Shown: positions 21,333 to 30,542 of the stretch, in pieces
Layout: every line of letters begins with the position of its first letter
Numbering within the stretch: the stretch's first letter is position 1
From: an uncultured Aquimarina sp.
GTDB taxonomy: Bacteria; Bacteroidota; Bacteroidia; Flavobacteriales; Flavobacteriaceae
DNA length: 64,000 nucleotides
NCBI GenBank assembly: GCA_947501475.1
Contig: CANMWA010000002.1
Location: 396,003 to 460,002, forward strand
Reading direction: 5' to 3'
The notes under the pieces: model-generated
Told to the model about the DNA's origin: nothing
What the model saw: the letters and a program-made list of their open reading frames with translations, nothing else
Database searches by the model: none
Made by a program: the position numbers and the translations under genes

Positions 21333-22049
21333 CTACAAGTTTATTTTGGTTGCTCCTGTCGTTTTTAAGAATACATCTTGTGTATAAGCTATAACTGAAA
21401 GTTGATCATCCTTTGTAATCCATTCGGGTATTGTGATTGGTATGCTTCCTATACCTTCTTTAGTAACGATACGATTAGCTACAATATTGGTGTTTTTTAG
21501 AGTACGGTTACGATTTTCGCCCTTGGCAACTTCTGTGATTCTTTGTGCAACTACTAATACTAGCGTGAGGGTATTAAATTTTTGTCCTTCAATATGGTAA
21601 TCAATCTGTATAACTTTATCTATCGCATCAACCTTATTGAGTTTAATTATATTGCCTGGTTTTGATGTTGAATACTTTTGTAAAGCTTCAGTAGTTTTAT
21701 AATGATTAGATCCCGTAAAATGCTCACTACCATTGACTACCAATTGCGGAGTATATATAGATCTACTACCAAACTGCAATGCATACTGTCGTTGATAATC
21801 ACTAAAGGTTTTGTTGCTAAAAGGATCTTTCCACCCTAATCGGTTCCAGTAATCCACATGATAGGATAATACATATACGTGATTGCCCTGGTGATTTTGT
21901 TTGATTTCATCTAATAGCTTATCAGCAGATGGGCAACTACTACATCCTTGCGAAGTAAACAACTCAAATACAATAGGTGAACGATTCTCTTGTGCAGTAA
22001 TAGATAGTGATATAAGACTAATAAATAAAAGTAAAAGCTTTGTTTGCAT
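21333..22049 (-). CDS. DUF1223 (thioredoxin-fold) secreted protein
   Basis: ORF; VFELFTSQGCSSCPSADKLL, YHVDYWNRLGWKDPF. Confidence 0.85.
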   Translation of the reverse strand: MQTKLLLLFISLISLSITAQENRSPIVFELFTSQGCSSCPSADKLLDEIKQNHQGNHVYVLSYHVDYWNRLGWKDPFSNKTFSDYQRQYALQFGSRSIYTPQLVVNGSEHFTGSNHYKTTEALQKYSTSKPGNIIKLNKVDAIDKVIQIDYHIEGQKFNTLTLVLVVAQRITEVAKGENRNRTLKNTNIVANRIVTKEGIGSIPITIPEWITKDDQLSVIAYTQDVFLKTTGATKINL

Positions 22050-22093
22050 GTGCGTAATTTTAGTACATTTAGGCTTTATTTTAGACGTTTATT

Positions 22094-22738
22094 ATGACCA
22101 AACTTACGTGCTATCTTATCATTTTTATGATATCAACATCACTCTATAGTCAGGATATTGCTGTTTTACAATACAAAGGCGGAGGTGATTGGTATAGTAA
22201 TCCTACAGCATTGCCAAATTTAATTAAGTTTTGTAATCAAAACATAAATACTACGATAACAGACAAGCCAAAAACTGTAAAACCAGAGAGTGTAGATATT
22301 TTTCAGTATCCGTATATACATATGACAGGTCATGGTAATGTCTTTTTTACTGATCAAGATGCCGAGAACTTAAGAAACTATTTATTAAGTGGCGGGTTTT
22401 TACATATCGATGATAATTACGGTATGGAACCCTATATCCGAAAAGAGCTCATCAAAGTTTTCCCGGATAAACAATTGGTAGAACTCCCGAGTACACATCT
22501 TATTTTTTCATCACAATATAATTTCCCGGAAGGGTTACCAAAAATACATGAACATGATGGTAAACGACCCCAGGCTATTGGGATTGTCCATGAAAACCGA
22601 TTGGTATTATTATTTACTTTTGAAAGTGATCTTGGAGATGGTTGGGAAAATCCCGAGGTACATAATGACCCAGAAGATGTTCGATTAAAAGCACTAAAAA
22701 TGGGAGCTAATATTATTAAATATGCTTTTGAAAATTAA
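22094..22738 (+). CDS. DUF4159 domain-containing protein
   Basis: ORF; LQYKGGGDWYSNPTALPNL, GGFLHIDDNYG. Confidence 0.85.
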   Translation: MTKLTCYLIIFMISTSLYSQDIAVLQYKGGGDWYSNPTALPNLIKFCNQNINTTITDKPKTVKPESVDIFQYPYIHMTGHGNVFFTDQDAENLRNYLLSGGFLHIDDNYGMEPYIRKELIKVFPDKQLVELPSTHLIFSSQYNFPEGLPKIHEHDGKRPQAIGIVHENRLVLLFTFESDLGDGWENPEVHNDPEDVRLKALKMGANIIKYAFEN

Positions 22739-23238
22739 TGTCACAATTACATCATCATAATATCAAATTTACTAAACAGCAATTTCCTATCACTATTATA
22801 TGTGATCGCGTAAATTCGCCCGCAAATATTGGCAGTATATTTAGAATTGCTGATAGTTTTGGTGTCGAGCAAATTTATTTTTGTGGTGAAGATATTACGG
22901 TAATAAGCAAACGGATGCAAAGAACAGCACGTTCTACTCATGAATTTGTTCATTATAAACAATCAGAATTTGGTATTGATATCGTAAAAGAATTTAAAGA
23001 CAAAGGATATAGTATTCTTGCATTAGAAATCACCGAAGATAGCATCCCGATATCAAAGTATAAAATTGCAAAAGAAGAAAAATTAGTATTAGTAATTGGT
23101 GAAGAAAATTTGGGAGTATCGCAAGATATCCTAGAAGAAGTGACCCAAAGTGTGCATATTAATATGTATGGCAATAATAGTAGCATGAATGTAGCAACTG
23201 CTACTGGTATTGCGTTATACGAAATCACTAGAGAGTAA
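22738..23238 (+). CDS. TrmH/SpoU family RNA methyltransferase
   Basis: ORF; NSPANIGSIFRIADSFG, VIGEENLGVSQ, SMNVATATGIALYE. Confidence 0.9.
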   Translation: MSQLHHHNIKFTKQQFPITIICDRVNSPANIGSIFRIADSFGVEQIYFCGEDITVISKRMQRTARSTHEFVHYKQSEFGIDIVKEFKDKGYSILALEITEDSIPISKYKIAKEEKLVLVIGEENLGVSQDILEEVTQSVHINMYGNNSSMNVATATGIALYEITRE

Positions 23239-23336
23239 GCAGAAATAATTAAATAACTTTGATACATTAATTTTAGTTTCAGGATTATTAGATTTTCATA
23301 TTCTTTATCATTCTGAAACTTAAAAAAAACTTAAAA

Positions 23337-24425
23337 ATGAATTCAAAAACAATTGCATATGGCATATTAAGAGCTGTAGCCATCATTGTAGGTGTGTTGG
23401 TATTATTGTGGTTTTTGTATACAATACAATCGGTATTAATTTATATTGCATTTGCCGCTGTCATTTCTTTGATGGGAAGACCTCTGGTATTATTTCTGAA
23501 GAGAAAATTAAAATTTAACAATACGCTAGCGGTTGTATGTACTTTATGTGTCACCATTGGTTTGTTTATGAGTATTTTTATGTTATTTGTTCCTATTGTT
23601 GTTGAACAAGGACAAATCATTGGCGGAATCAATGTTAATGAATTTGGCGATGACCTAGACCGCCTTAACCAAGAGGTGAGTAATTATTTTAATGTAAAAA
23701 AACTAAATCTTATTGAATTGATCAAACAAACAGATTTGATGCAGTTCTTTGATCTCAAAGTTATCCCTAATGCTATTAATTCATTTTTAAGTGGTTTTGG
23801 TGCTGTCTTAATTGGTTTGTTCTCTATATTATTTATTTCATTCTTTTTGCTTAAAGACAGTTATTTATTAGAAAACAGCTTATTGGTATTTGCAAAAAAA
23901 GATGATGAAACCAAATTTATGAGAGCATTTACCAAAATTAAAGATTTATTATCTCGCTACTTTGTGGGATTACTTTTACAAGTGGCTATTCTCTTTATCC
24001 TTTACACCATACTACTACTCATATTTGGCGTGCATAATGCAATTGCTGTTGCCATGATTGCAGCCATCTTAAATCTTATACCATATATAGGTCCGTTATT
24101 TGGAGGGATGCTTGTACTTATTTTAGCAATTACCAGTAATTTAGGGCTTGATTTTCAATCTGTAATCTTACCAAAGCTTAGCTATATATTAGTGGGTTAC
24201 CTTATCATACAAGTAATCGATAATTTTCTTAATCAACCCTTGATTTTTGGAACTAGTGTAAAATCACATCCTTTAGAAATTTTTCTGGCCATACTTATTT
24301 TCGGTTTATTATTTGGTATCGGTGGATTAATTGTTGCAGTACCATTTTATACTGCGATCAAAGTAATTGCACAAGAGTTTCTATCTGAATATAAAATTGT
24401 AAAAAAACTAACCAAAGACCTATAA
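23337..24425 (+). CDS. AI-2E family transporter
   Basis: ORF; multi-TM, LIPYIGPLFGG. Confidence 0.9.
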   Translation: MNSKTIAYGILRAVAIIVGVLVLLWFLYTIQSVLIYIAFAAVISLMGRPLVLFLKRKLKFNNTLAVVCTLCVTIGLFMSIFMLFVPIVVEQGQIIGGINVNEFGDDLDRLNQEVSNYFNVKKLNLIELIKQTDLMQFFDLKVIPNAINSFLSGFGAVLIGLFSILFISFFLLKDSYLLENSLLVFAKKDDETKFMRAFTKIKDLLSRYFVGLLLQVAILFILYTILLLIFGVHNAIAVAMIAAILNLIPYIGPLFGGMLVLILAITSNLGLDFQSVILPKLSYILVGYLIIQVIDNFLNQPLIFGTSVKSHPLEIFLAILIFGLLFGIGGLIVAVPFYTAIKVIAQEFLSEYKIVKKLTKDL

Positions 24426-25634
24426 TTGAACCCTTTACTACTACATAAAGAAGTACAGGAATTTATATTTGAAAAATCAAACAATCCAATTGATTTAAGT
24501 AAACTAATTTTAAGTGGGAGTCCTTTTAAAGGTATTACTTCGCAAGAATTAGCTCAACAAATAAGTGGACGATTAAAAACAAAACAAAAACTATCCACTT
24601 GGTTTGCTAAAACAAATATTTACTACCCTGCAACATTAAACTTAGAACAAAGCTCGTCTGAAGCTACTGCTATATACAAAAGCAACTTAGTATCGGGTAC
24701 AACGTTAATTGATATTACAGGCGGGTTTGGAGTTGATGATTATTATTTTTCAAAAAAAATGCAACATGTAATTCATTGCGAACTTAATACATCGTTAAAC
24801 AAAATTGCTTCACATAACTTTGATATTCTAGGAGTTGAGAATATTCAACCGCTATGTGGTGATGGTTTAGAGGTTCTTAAAAATCACGAAAATATCGACT
24901 GGATATATATAGATCCATCTCGCAGAAGTGATCATAAAGGAAAAGTTTTCTTTCTTGAAGACTGTATACCTAATGTACCTAAACACTTGGATTTTTTATA
25001 TACAAAAAGCAATAATATCTTAATAAAGACCTCTCCTCTACTCGATATACATCTAGGAGTAAAAACATTAAAAAATGTAAAAGAAATTCATGTTGTTGCT
25101 GTAGAGAACGAAGTAAAAGAGTTGCTTTGGGTTTTGGATAAAAGTTTTACCAATAAAGACATCAGCATCAAAACCACTAATATCTTAAAAACTAACGCTC
25201 AAGATTTTTCTTTTCTTTTAAAAGAAGAAGTACAACAACCCATCAAATTAGGGTTCCCAAAAAAGTTTATTTATGAACCTAATGCATCTATTTTAAAAAG
25301 CGGAGGGTTTTTAAGTATTGGGAATGCCTATGGCATAGAGAAACTTCATTTGCATTCTCATTTGTACACTTCGGATCAACAAATTAGTTTCCCAGGAAGA
25401 AGTTTTGAAATCATATCTGTATTACCGTATCATAAAAAAGCGCTCTCTAAGGCAGGAATTACAAAAGCTAATATTACAACACGTAACTTCCCCGAAAATG
25501 TTTCTACACTAAGAAAAAAGCTAAAGATTAAAGATGGTGGTGAAATATATCTTTTTTTCACAACAAATCAAGAGAATAATAAAATTATACTAGTTTGTAA
25601 AAAATCTAGTAAAAAAATTGACACAACAGTATAA
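24426..25634 (+). CDS. Class I SAM-dependent methyltransferase (THUMP-like family)
   Basis: ORF with TTG start abutting the preceding stop; DITGGFGVDDYYFS, WIYIDPSRR. Confidence 0.75.
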   Translation: MNPLLLHKEVQEFIFEKSNNPIDLSKLILSGSPFKGITSQELAQQISGRLKTKQKLSTWFAKTNIYYPATLNLEQSSSEATAIYKSNLVSGTTLIDITGGFGVDDYYFSKKMQHVIHCELNTSLNKIASHNFDILGVENIQPLCGDGLEVLKNHENIDWIYIDPSRRSDHKGKVFFLEDCIPNVPKHLDFLYTKSNNILIKTSPLLDIHLGVKTLKNVKEIHVVAVENEVKELLWVLDKSFTNKDISIKTTNILKTNAQDFSFLLKEEVQQPIKLGFPKKFIYEPNASILKSGGFLSIGNAYGIEKLHLHSHLYTSDQQISFPGRSFEIISVLPYHKKALSKAGITKANITTRNFPENVSTLRKKLKIKDGGEIYLFFTTNQENNKIILVCKKSSKKIDTTV

Positions 25635-25744
25635 GACATTGAAAACTAATGTCGTGATCAAAAATTGCTACATGATACTTATCACAATGTTCAAACAAAA
25701 TAAGTAAGATAAACTACTGATCGAAAGGTAAATTACTTACTTTT

Positions 25745-26209
25745 CTAAAATTCGCCAGAGTGTTGTATAAAGCCTTCGATATATATTTTTAAATCATTAG
25801 GAGAACTATCTGCTACATTTTTAAGTATATACTCTTTATCTTCTTGTATATTTTTATAATATCCAACTATTCTAGGAGCATTTGATTGAATACTTAATCG
25901 TATCATTCTTAATTCTATATTATCAGGCTCAGATTTGATAGCTGTATCTATCATTTTCCTGCCTTTATTGAAGTAAGATAACTTATTGAATGGATTCCAT
26001 GCAAAAGAGGCTTTTAATGCCAATGCAGCACCGTGATATCCTTTAAAAATTGCTCCTTTGTTTTGTAATGCTCTTTGAGTTAACTTATAAAATTGATCTG
26101 CATTTTCTTTGGATGCATTACAAATTTTATAAGACTCTCGTATTTCTTCTATATTGATACTAGTATTGCTAGTAAAGAAAAAAAATAAAATAAAAAGTAG
26201 CGCTTTCAT
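25745..26209 (-). CDS. Hypothetical secreted protein (TPR-like)
   Basis: ORF with signal peptide; no firm family. Confidence 0.6.
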   Translation of the reverse strand: MKALLFILFFFFTSNTSINIEEIRESYKICNASKENADQFYKLTQRALQNKGAIFKGYHGAALALKASFAWNPFNKLSYFNKGRKMIDTAIKSEPDNIELRMIRLSIQSNAPRIVGYYKNIQEDKEYILKNVADSSPNDLKIYIEGFIQHSGEF

Positions 26210-26277
26210 GTACAGTATAGTATCATAAGTGTTATTTTAAAAATAACACCAAATTAAATAAACAAGTTGCAACACGT

Positions 26278-27900
26278 TTATTTAGTCAACGAGATTTTAA
26301 GTAATAAGTTATTCTTTTTACCATCATAAGCTTCCATAATCATATCTTTATTTGGTAAAATAGCAGCTTTGGTAAGCTCTAAAACATCTAAACGAGAATT
26401 TCTTATATCACTCCCTGTTAAAACAGCTTCTTTGGTAACTTCGCCAGTAGTGTCATCAATCACATAAGTGGTGAGGTATATAAACTCTTTCTTACCATCA
26501 AAATATCGCCTTGGGGTTTCACTAAAAGATCGTTTTAAATTTGTAAAATCATCAAGATATAACAAATAGTGTTTTCCATTATTTGTAACATTAAGGTAAG
26601 ACATGCTCCTTTTACCCACAGAGCCATATTGATATTTTGGTAATTTATGCATCCAGACCATTTTCCCATCAGAAGATAATTTAAATCCAAAAATATCACG
26701 ATAGTAATACTTGTAAGTTGTTCTTGATCCCGAAGAGCTTGAAGTTGTAAAAGACTCAACAAATCGTTGTTCTCCAAATAATACTGTACTACCATCTGGG
26801 TTAAAAACAACGTCATTTACCCTAAGGTTTTCAAGATCTTTTATATCATTATCTTTTTGCGTTCCTTCACTAATACGTGTTTCTCTTTGAAGCGCTAATT
26901 CCTGAAGTTTTTCAGTAGAAATATTACAAGTGTTAAGTTTTTTTACTTCGCCTTTTGTTGTTAAGGTAGCAGAAAAAACTCCTGAGGTTTCAGCTTTATT
27001 TGTAGTATCTGCATATAACCCAGATACTTTTACAGTACCATCTTTATCAAACTCGATAACACCATCTATTATAGATTTACCAGGGATATCAATTTTGTTT
27101 TTGACTATTTTATCTCCGTTTTCAACAATTTTATATACTTCTGTTCTATACGTAGACTCTAATTTGTTTTTGTCTTCTGAAGCTTCACTATAAATAGAAG
27201 CTGTCATATAGAAATTTCCAAAATTATCAATGGCAAAATCTTCTCCTTGCATTACATCTGAAGCATATGGCATGGTAACCTTTCTTTTCCACAATAAGTT
27301 TAAACCATCACTAAAAACGGCAATCCCAACCTTATCAGCCTTATTTTCTGCCGTTTTAATTCGAAACAATACTAAAAGTTTTTTTCCGTTTGGAGATTTT
27401 TTGAATACAAATTGATTTATACGTCCACCAGCATCATAGCCGTAAGTACTTTTAAAGCCAAAATCTCTGGCAATATCTTCTTTATCATTAATTAACTGGA
27501 TAGGTTTTTTGGCAACTATTCCCGTTAGAGAAATTATTTGTCCATATGCTTTATCCCCTTTGGTATAAAATGCAACTGCATTATCATTTAAATTCATTAC
27601 CGTTTGAAAATCTCCTTTGTCTTCGATAACCTGTCGCATCTTAATATCTTCTTTAAGATCATCTAGAGAATATCGTTGTATAGTCATCGAGTTACGGCCT
27701 TTTTTTATAGAGGCAAGTCTATTACCCGATGCAACGTGATATGTATTCAAACTTTTAACTCGTTTATACTTTTCACCTATCTTAAAAGCAAAATCTTCTA
27801 AAAGAACAGGTTTTTGGGCAAAAGTAGAACTGCTAATAAGCAGTGTGAAAATCAGAATATATTTAATATTCATTAGTCTGTGGTTTTTAGTTATACTCAT
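26278..27900 (-). CDS. Hypothetical secreted protein
   Basis: 540-aa ORF with signal peptide. Confidence 0.65.
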   Translation of the reverse strand: MSITKNHRLMNIKYILIFTLLISSSTFAQKPVLLEDFAFKIGEKYKRVKSLNTYHVASGNRLASIKKGRNSMTIQRYSLDDLKEDIKMRQVIEDKGDFQTVMNLNDNAVAFYTKGDKAYGQIISLTGIVAKKPIQLINDKEDIARDFGFKSTYGYDAGGRINQFVFKKSPNGKKLLVLFRIKTAENKADKVGIAVFSDGLNLLWKRKVTMPYASDVMQGEDFAIDNFGNFYMTASIYSEASEDKNKLESTYRTEVYKIVENGDKIVKNKIDIPGKSIIDGVIEFDKDGTVKVSGLYADTTNKAETSGVFSATLTTKGEVKKLNTCNISTEKLQELALQRETRISEGTQKDNDIKDLENLRVNDVVFNPDGSTVLFGEQRFVESFTTSSSSGSRTTYKYYYRDIFGFKLSSDGKMVWMHKLPKYQYGSVGKRSMSYLNVTNNGKHYLLYLDDFTNLKRSFSETPRRYFDGKKEFIYLTTYVIDDTTGEVTKEAVLTGSDIRNSRLDVLELTKAAILPNKDMIMEAYDGKKNNLLLKISLTK

Positions 27901-28142
27901 AACACAATAAATAGGCCATTATTACACAAATATATAAAAAGAAGCGGTTACGTATTTTTTGATTACAAAACTAAGTCAATAAGCAAACTTTTAAACAAAG
28001 AAAAAACTGATTATCAACTTTTTAAAAAAGGGTTGAAATTAAATAACAAATTATGCTAAAAAAATGTTGCATTGTAGTCTCATAAAAGCTACATTTGCAT
28101 CCGCATTTGAAATATTAATGCGTAGTTCTTAAACAAATTTTA

Positions 28143-28226
28143 GGAGAGGTGCCAGAGTGGTAATGGAGCAGATTGCTAATCTGTCGACGCGCAAGTGTCG
28201 CCGGGGTTCGAGTCCCCGTCTCTCCG
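28143..28226 (+). tRNA. tRNA-Ser(GCT)
   Basis: Cloverleaf GGAGAGG...GATTGCTAATC...long variable arm...GGTTCGAGTCC...TCTCTCCG. Confidence 0.95.
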
Positions 28227-28239
28227 CATTTTTTTGTTT

Positions 28240-28314
28240 CGGGGTGTAGCGTAGCCCGGTTATCGCGCCGCGTTTGGGACGCGGAGGTCGCAGGTTCGAA
28301 TCCTGCCACCCCGA
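28240..28314 (+). tRNA. tRNA-Pro(TGG)
   Basis: CGGGGTG...GTTTGGGAC...GGTTCGAATCC...CACCCCGA. Confidence 0.95.
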
Positions 28315-28328
28315 CTTTTATAAGCTAC

Positions 28329-28402
28329 GGGCTCGTAGCTCAGCTGGATAGAGCACCTCCCTTCTAAGGAGGCGGTCATAGGTTCGAATCCTATCGGGCT
28401 CA
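28329..28402 (+). tRNA. tRNA-Arg(TCT)
   Basis: GGGCTCG...CCTTCTAAGG...GGTTCGAATCC...CGGGCTCA. Confidence 0.95.
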
Positions 28403-28405
28403 CAT

Positions 28406-28436
28406 TAAGCCATACTAGTACTAGTATGGCTTTTTT
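28406..28436 (+). terminator. Intrinsic terminator after tRNA cluster
   Basis: AAGCCATACTAGTACTAGTATGGCTTTTTT. Confidence 0.85.
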
Positions 28437-29187
28437 GTTTTCAAAAAACTAATAACTAATTTAAAAGTACAGATACATAAATAAGACTTAGCAGTAGGCC
28501 AGATTAACCAGTTTATCTGTATCAGAAAAGTTTGACTTATTTATTTCTAATTCATTTATATGTTCCTCAAATTCTCGTGAGTCAATACATAGTTTCTATA
28601 ATAAAAAAGAATTCCTAATAAATTGCATTATAATAATGACACAATCCATTAGGAATTGACTTAATACGAAACACTTAAAATTAGTTTTGATGTTCTATAT
28701 TGTTAAAAATTTTTGATCAAAAGTATTTAAAAACCCCCCAGAAATTACCCCTAATACCGGGAGGTTTAAGTAAACACATCGTCAAAATGCATCTTTGCAA
28801 CCAATTATACTATAATCGGTTTGTTTTTCTTTTTCAATAATTATATTTTCAATATCAACATTGCTCCTATCATAATGCTATAAATATTTAAACTTTTATA
28901 GCAAATTGCAGAGGCATTATCTTTTTGCCTATACTATGAAATAAAAAATATTCAGCTTTTATTATCGTTTTTATTTTCAAGATTTTATAATCATTTAGTA
29001 CAGCCCTCAGTTTTGTATAATAATGGCTAGAGAAACTATAGAAAGAGTATAAAAAACTCAATGGTTTTTTATACTTAAAATGATTTTTTTTGCAAAAAAG
29101 ATGTATATATTCTTCTTTAGAAGAAAATAAAACCTTACTAAGATATAAGTGACATCTTGTAAGTACAAGAAGTAAAAAAACGGTCAT

Positions 29188-29264
29188 AATGGCTAATTTA
29201 TTCATTCGTTATTCAGACCCTGCTTTTGTTGGCTCGCCAAAGTTTTACAATTGCGGGATTGTTT
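29188..29264 (+). other. Structured intergenic element, copy 1
   Basis: CCTGC-TTTTG-TTGGC-TC-GCCAA-AGTTTTACAATT-GCGGG; outer stem with one G.U, inner TTGGC/GCCAA stem; similar to 29661-29745. Confidence 0.55.
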
Positions 29265-29550
29265 TATTTATAATTATATACAACTAAAAATATATTTCAC
29301 ATAAACACGTATAATAATATATACACTATTTTTGTTTTAATACTTTTAAGTACATTTTAATATACAATAAAATATATATTATTTTTTATTATTATACTTA
29401 TTCATTCTAATTATTAAAAATGTTCATTTTCAAAAATACGACATAAACATACCTTGTATAAACGATACTTAAATATAATCACAATTTGCTAAAATTACAT
29501 ATATTGAAGCCATACAATTATTATGTTTATTCCATAAATTTTCAAAAAAC

Positions 29551-29566
29551 TTACGGAAACCCGTAA
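29551..29566. promoter_or_regulatory. 16-bp inverted repeat TTACGGAAACCCGTAA
   Basis: Perfect TTACGG-N4-CCGTAA palindrome. Confidence 0.55.
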
Positions 29567-29660
29567 AAAATAATTTTTAATTCCTATATTTCGTTAAAGT
29601 TTTTATAATACAAGGAATATAATCTCTTCACAATAAATAAGAAATAAGAATTTTACGAAA

Positions 29661-29745
29661 ATGGTTAATTTAATTATTAATCGTTATTCAATACCCTGCT
29701 TTTGTTGGCTCGCCAAAGTTTTACAACTGCAGGGTTGTTTTATAT
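29661..29745 (+). other. Structured intergenic element, copy 2
   Basis: ACCCTGC-TTTTG-TTGGC-TC-GCCAA-AGTTTTACAACT-GCAGGGT; near-identical core to copy 1. Confidence 0.55.
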
Positions 29746-29809
29746 ATTAAACACATAGTATTTAATATGATTCTATTTTTCAAATTTAAGAGTAAAACCT
29801 TCACGTTTT

Positions 29810-29825
29810 TTACGAATTCCCGTAA
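29810..29825. promoter_or_regulatory. 16-bp inverted repeat TTACGAATTCCCGTAA
   Basis: One mismatch to TTACGG-N4-CCGTAA. Confidence 0.5.
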
Positions 29826-29853
29826 ATAGCCAAAATTCTCTTAAATTTTTAAT

Positions 29854-30522
29854 TTACAACAATCCTAAATCTTTGGTCATTGCCACAAGATGAATGGCGT
29901 TTTTAGCTTTAAAATTATATTTAAGTTTATTTAATCTTTTTTCTATCGAACTAGCACTATTAGGAGATACATGACTTTTTCTAAACACATCTCTTATTTG
30001 CTCTTGTGTAAGTCCGTTAGATAGATGTTTAAGCAATAAAAGATCATAATCTTTTAATTCAAACACATTATTTTTGTTCATCATATTAACAATTCTAGGA
30101 GAAATAAATGTTTTATCTTCATAAATTTCAGTAACAGATTGCACTAATTCACTTAACCCATACCTACCTTTACATACATACCCATTAATGTATTGATCAG
30201 AAAAGAAGGATTTTATTTTATTGGGTCTATCTTCCATAGAATATATAATCACCTTAATTTCGGGTTGTATAGATCTAATCCCTTCTATAAGTTGCACACC
30301 ATCAACAAAAGTACGTTCTCTGTGATTTTCTTTAAAAGAGAGGTCTGTTATCAATAAATCAAAAGGTTCTTTCTCATTATTGGCTTTTCTAAATCTCAGA
30401 TATGCTTCATCACAATACTGAGCCTGTTGTATTTTCTCAATCCCCATTCTATCTTGTAAAATATGAGATATTCCATGATTAATGCTGCCAAGGTCCTCAG
30501 CAATTAAAACTTTCTTGAACAT
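29854..30522 (-). CDS. Response regulator (receiver plus divergent LuxR-like HTH)
   Basis: ORF; VLIAEDLGSINHGI, LLITDLSF, LLLKHLSNGLTQEQIRDVFRKSHVSPNSASSIEKRLNKLK. Confidence 0.8.
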   Translation of the reverse strand: MFKKVLIAEDLGSINHGISHILQDRMGIEKIQQAQYCDEAYLRFRKANNEKEPFDLLITDLSFKENHRERTFVDGVQLIEGIRSIQPEIKVIIYSMEDRPNKIKSFFSDQYINGYVCKGRYGLSELVQSVTEIYEDKTFISPRIVNMMNKNNVFELKDYDLLLLKHLSNGLTQEQIRDVFRKSHVSPNSASSIEKRLNKLKYNFKAKNAIHLVAMTKDLGLL

Positions 30523-30542
30523 AAGTTATATTTTTATAAATA

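Noticed and set aside
28115-28367. ORFs MAGFEPATSASQTRRDNR... (-) and MLICRRASVAGVRVPVSPHF... (+)
   Set aside because: They overlap the tRNA cluster; classic spurious translations of tRNA genes.
28888-29205. 105-aa minus ORF MNKLAIMTVFLLL...
   Set aside because: Low-complexity AT-rich region, no recognisable family; not enough support to call a gene.
29188-29748. Micro-ORFs MANLFIRYSDPAFVG... and MVNLIINRYSIPCFCW... as a peptide family
   Set aside because: The frames diverge after about 10 codons while the nucleotide structure is conserved; better explained as a structured element.
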